Positions 49,714 through 52,063 of a stretch of DNA of 52,063 nucleotides are shown one piece after another. The notes beneath the pieces are model-generated. The model was given only the letters and a program-made list of their open reading frames with translations. It did no database searches and was not told where the DNA came from. Source of the DNA: Thecamonas trahens ATCC 50062. Its lineage: Eukaryota; Apusozoa; Apusomonadida; Apusomonadidae. Within the stretch, counting starts at the first letter, position 1. Each line of letters opens with the position of its first letter. The stretch is taken from contig NW_013657636.1 in NCBI RefSeq assembly GCF_000142905.1, positions 258,929-310,991 on the forward strand, in the 5' to 3' direction. Both the position numbers and the translations under genes were made by a program.

Positions 49714-50133
49714 TCAGTGGCCAGCATTGCCACCAAAGTTGAGCTTGATGGCCGGCTTTGCAGCGGCAACAGCAGCGGCCTTGCGGATGCGGATGAGGAG
49801 GACGCCGTCACGGTAGGAGGCCTTGAGAGTGGCCGGCTCGACCTGGAGCGGAATGGTGATGTGCTGGGCAAATGGGCCGGCAAAGCGGGAGGAGGAGATG
49901 ACGCGAAACTTGCCCTGTAGCGCAGGACGAGTGCGGACACCCGAGACGGAGAGGGTGCCGCCTGGAGGCCCCGCTGGCGAGTTTGCGGCGTACTCGACCT
50001 TGAAGGCTGACGACGACATGCCCGGCAAGTCGAGGAAGACCAGGACGCGCGACTCGGACTCGACAATGTCCACCGACGACGGCCAGGCAGCAGGCGCAGC
50101 AGTGCCTGTCCGCTGGGGCTCTGGGGTGGCCAT
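49714..50133 (-). CDS. Small heat shock protein (Hsp20/alpha-crystallin)
   Basis: This is an ATP-independent chaperone that holds unfolded proteins, usually as an oligomer in the cytosol. The product has 139 residues. The alpha-crystallin domain spans about 20-120: VLVFLDLPGMSSSAFKVEY, TLSVSGVR, FAGPFAQHITIPLQV and LKASYRDGVLLIRI. The DGVL motif and the I-x-I-type end strand are in the right places. The N-terminal arm is short (about 18 residues) and the tail is AIKLNFGGNAGH. The start is the only ATG that gives a complete domain. I looked for heat-shock elements upstream (50134-50290) and did not see a clear nGAAnnTTC array. Confidence 0.93.
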   Translation of the reverse strand: MATPEPQRTGTAAPAAWPSSVDIVESESRVLVFLDLPGMSSSAFKVEYAANSPAGPPGGTLSVSGVRTRPALQGKFRVISSSRFAGPFAQHITIPLQVEPATLKASYRDGVLLIRIRKAAAVAAAKPAIKLNFGGNAGH

Positions 50134-50400
50134 GGTGTAGAGGCAAGTGTGCGGAGACGGGTGGTCGAGGAACTGACTTTGCCCGTCTCCGGGTAACCGA
50201 CACCAACCGGCAGTTGGGGGAATGCGAGCATACGCAGGACGAGGCGTACATCCTGCGCGGGAAATGATAGCTTGCTATGAGCCAGCGATGTGATCAGGCA
50301 ACATGAGCCAGTGTCATTTCTCGGGATGGCCAGCTGTGGATGAGGTCGAGCGGGTGGAAAGCATGGTGATCTGCGAGTGGGTGGCGCTGAGCGAGGGTTA

Positions 50401-50614
50401 GGTTGTGGCTAGGATGATAGTGATAGTGGTGGAGTAGGCGGTGAGGGTGGTGGTTTGTGGTGATGGGGTGTAATGAGTAAGGTAGAGGGGGATGAGGGGG
50501 TCGTGACGTGGGTGGTGTGGCGGGCGAAATAGTAGTAGGTATGGCGATTGGGCTTGAGCATTGATGAAGGTGGGTATGATACGGCTGATGGGTGTGTGTG
50601 GGTGTGGGCGATAG
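50401..50614. repeat. Direct repeat, copy 1 (about 214 bp)
   Basis: It matches 51849-52063 in the same orientation, from ggttgtggctaggatgatag to gtgtgggcgatag, with small indels and roughly one base in five or six different by eye. It is GT-rich and non-coding. Confidence 0.85.
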
Positions 50615-51848
50615 GGGCGGCGGGTACTTGGCCGGCAGAGGAAAGGCGGCGGACGTAAATTGAGTTGAACGTCGATGGAGACGATGGCTTGGGATTGGAC
50701 AGGGAGGCAGACCACTGAACTCTAGCCCACCCACTGCATTGCCTATCGCTTGCACTTGCCCTCTCTTGTTCTTCCTTGTCTTGGCCAGCCCGGTGGCTTC
50801 GTCGTCTGGCTCGGTGGTCGGCAGCAGGGGCGGCTGGCGATGAGCAGGCCGGCGGGGGCTGTGATGGGCAAGGCCGGAGGAGGGAGGGAAGGATTGGGTT
50901 GGAGAGCAGCCTGGTAGCCATTGCCATTGATGTGGCTATCTATATGCATTGCCTCCAATGCCCTGTCGATGGCTAGCTTGCTCTCGGTGGTGCCGGCAGT
51001 GGTCGGTCGGCGGCGGGCGGCGGTCAGCGGTGAGCAGCAGGCGGTCGGCAGCGATGCTGTTGACGGGATGGCGTCGGCTGATGTCAATATCGGCGGGCAG
51101 GAAGTGGGTGGCTATGTTTGCAGGGGTAGTGGCTATGTGTGGTGTGGGTGTGGTGGTTGTGGGTGGCGATGGTCGGGAGTGGGGGTCGGAGATGGGCCCG
51201 GGGCGGGGTGGTCAGCAGCATCGAAGGGACACAGGGCCAACAACTTGGGCCCGAGCCGGCGGAACTCGGATTCCGGAATACTGCAGCTGTAAAATGGCGA
51301 CTGTACAAGGGCGTAGTGTGGGCATGTAGTAGGGTAGTAGTGAAATCAGATTGGCCATATCTGATAATGAGGTTGGTGTGGGGGCATGTGCGGGGTCGGG
51401 CGGTCGAGGACGTGCTCAACCACCTTGGGCAAACAAGTCGACGCGAAAGTGAGCCGAGGAAGATGGGTGTCGATGACAGCGATATTGGTACTGGTGATAG
51501 TGTAAGGTGAGTGATGACCAGTAGTGTGGTCGCGGGTTGCGTACCTGGTAGTGGGTGGAGGCTAGGTGGTGATGAAGGTGGGGCTGACCGAGCGAGCGGG
51601 CGGCGGCTGGTGGCTGGTGGTCGGCGAGGCCGGGGCAGCTAAGGGGGTGGGATCAGGGCTGAGTGCCTTGCGATTGGTATTGGTTGGAGGATGGGCAGTA
51701 TGGCATGTGATGGTTGAGGGGTATGGGTGTCAGGGTCGGGGATGGGGATGGGGGTGAGATGGAGCGGGGAGAGGAGGCGGAGGAGGAGGAAGAGGAAGCG
51801 GAGTGCGCGATGGGATGGTGGTGAGGATGACCAAGGCAAGGTGGTGGT
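50615..51848. other. Non-coding region between the repeat copies
   Basis: No credible gene on either strand. Base composition is G/T-rich on the plus strand with short ggtggt/ggatgg repeats, and the open frames are short and lack any domain. With the flanking repeats it could be a non-coding satellite-like unit or a degraded mobile element. Confidence 0.4.
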
Positions 51849-52063
51849 GGTTGTGGCTAGGATGATAGTGATGGTGGTGGGGGAGGGGGTGCGGGTGGTC
51901 GTTTGTGGTGACGGGTGGTAATGAGTATGGTAGGGGGGGATGAGGGGGGTCGTGACGTGGGGTCGTGACGGGCGAAATGGTAGTAGGTATGGCGATTGGG
52001 CTTGAGCATTAACAAACATGGGTATGATGAGACTGATGGATGTGTGTGGAGTGTGGGCGATAG
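51849..52063. repeat. Direct repeat, copy 2 (reaches the window edge)
   Basis: Second copy of the 215-bp repeat. It ends in the same gtgtgggcgatag and is cut by the window end, so the repeat unit may continue beyond it. Confidence 0.85.

Noticed and set aside
1-52063. tRNA, rRNA, CRISPR array or bacterial operon
   Set aside because: No cloverleaf-like or rRNA-like stretch was noticed, the repeats lack CRISPR structure, and the spliced genes show eukaryotic DNA.

Overview
This is nuclear DNA of a GC-rich, gene-dense, flagellated unicellular eukaryote. The evidence is spliced genes, a class II myosin, flagellar and ciliary proteins, and long poly-G/poly-C and microsatellite tracts between genes. 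Class II myosin points to the Amorphea side of the eukaryote tree. An apusomonad such as Thecamonas is my best guess, but this is inference, because no rRNA or marker gene is present. Two runs of N (14582-15074 and 30258-30853) show that it is a scaffolded draft assembly.

Layout, left to right (- = minus strand):
- Possible 5' end of a gene leaving the left edge (-).
- Acyl-CoA-binding-domain protein (-).
- Large single-pass membrane protein with FG-GAP-type repeats and two polyproline stalks (-).
- Small disrupted ORF (-).
- Three-helix membrane protein with a 9-nt first exon (+).
- Exosome subunit RRP4 (+), tail to tail with V-ATPase subunit a (-).
- OTU deubiquitinase (-).
- Gap, then myosin II heavy chain (+), tail to tail with a MetX-like acyltransferase (-).
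- Multi-doublecortin protein (-).
- Outer-dynein-arm docking-complex-like coiled coil (-).
- Gap, then a coiled-coil protein (+) and a TKL-type kinase (+), tail to tail with an 1883-residue coiled-coil protein (-).
- RDD/FAM8A1-like membrane protein (+).
- CPLANE1-like ciliary protein (+), tail to tail with a small heat shock protein (-).
- About 1.9 kb of GT-rich non-coding DNA with a 215-bp direct repeat.

There are no operons. Genes are simply packed closely, and convergent neighbours lie about 10 to 60 bp apart. The theme that recurs is cytoskeleton and cilium: myosin II, doublecortin modules, ODA docking, CPLANE1 and two long coiled coils. The rest is housekeeping (RNA exosome, V-ATPase, ubiquitin editing, acyltransferase, chaperone).

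The five best-supported introns all begin GTACG(T/G), which helps to find exons. Several genes carry one-base breaks where protein homology continues in the next frame: the FG-GAP protein, myosin (twice) and the kinase. These look more like assembly errors than decay. They are noted entry by entry, with spans given for the whole gene.
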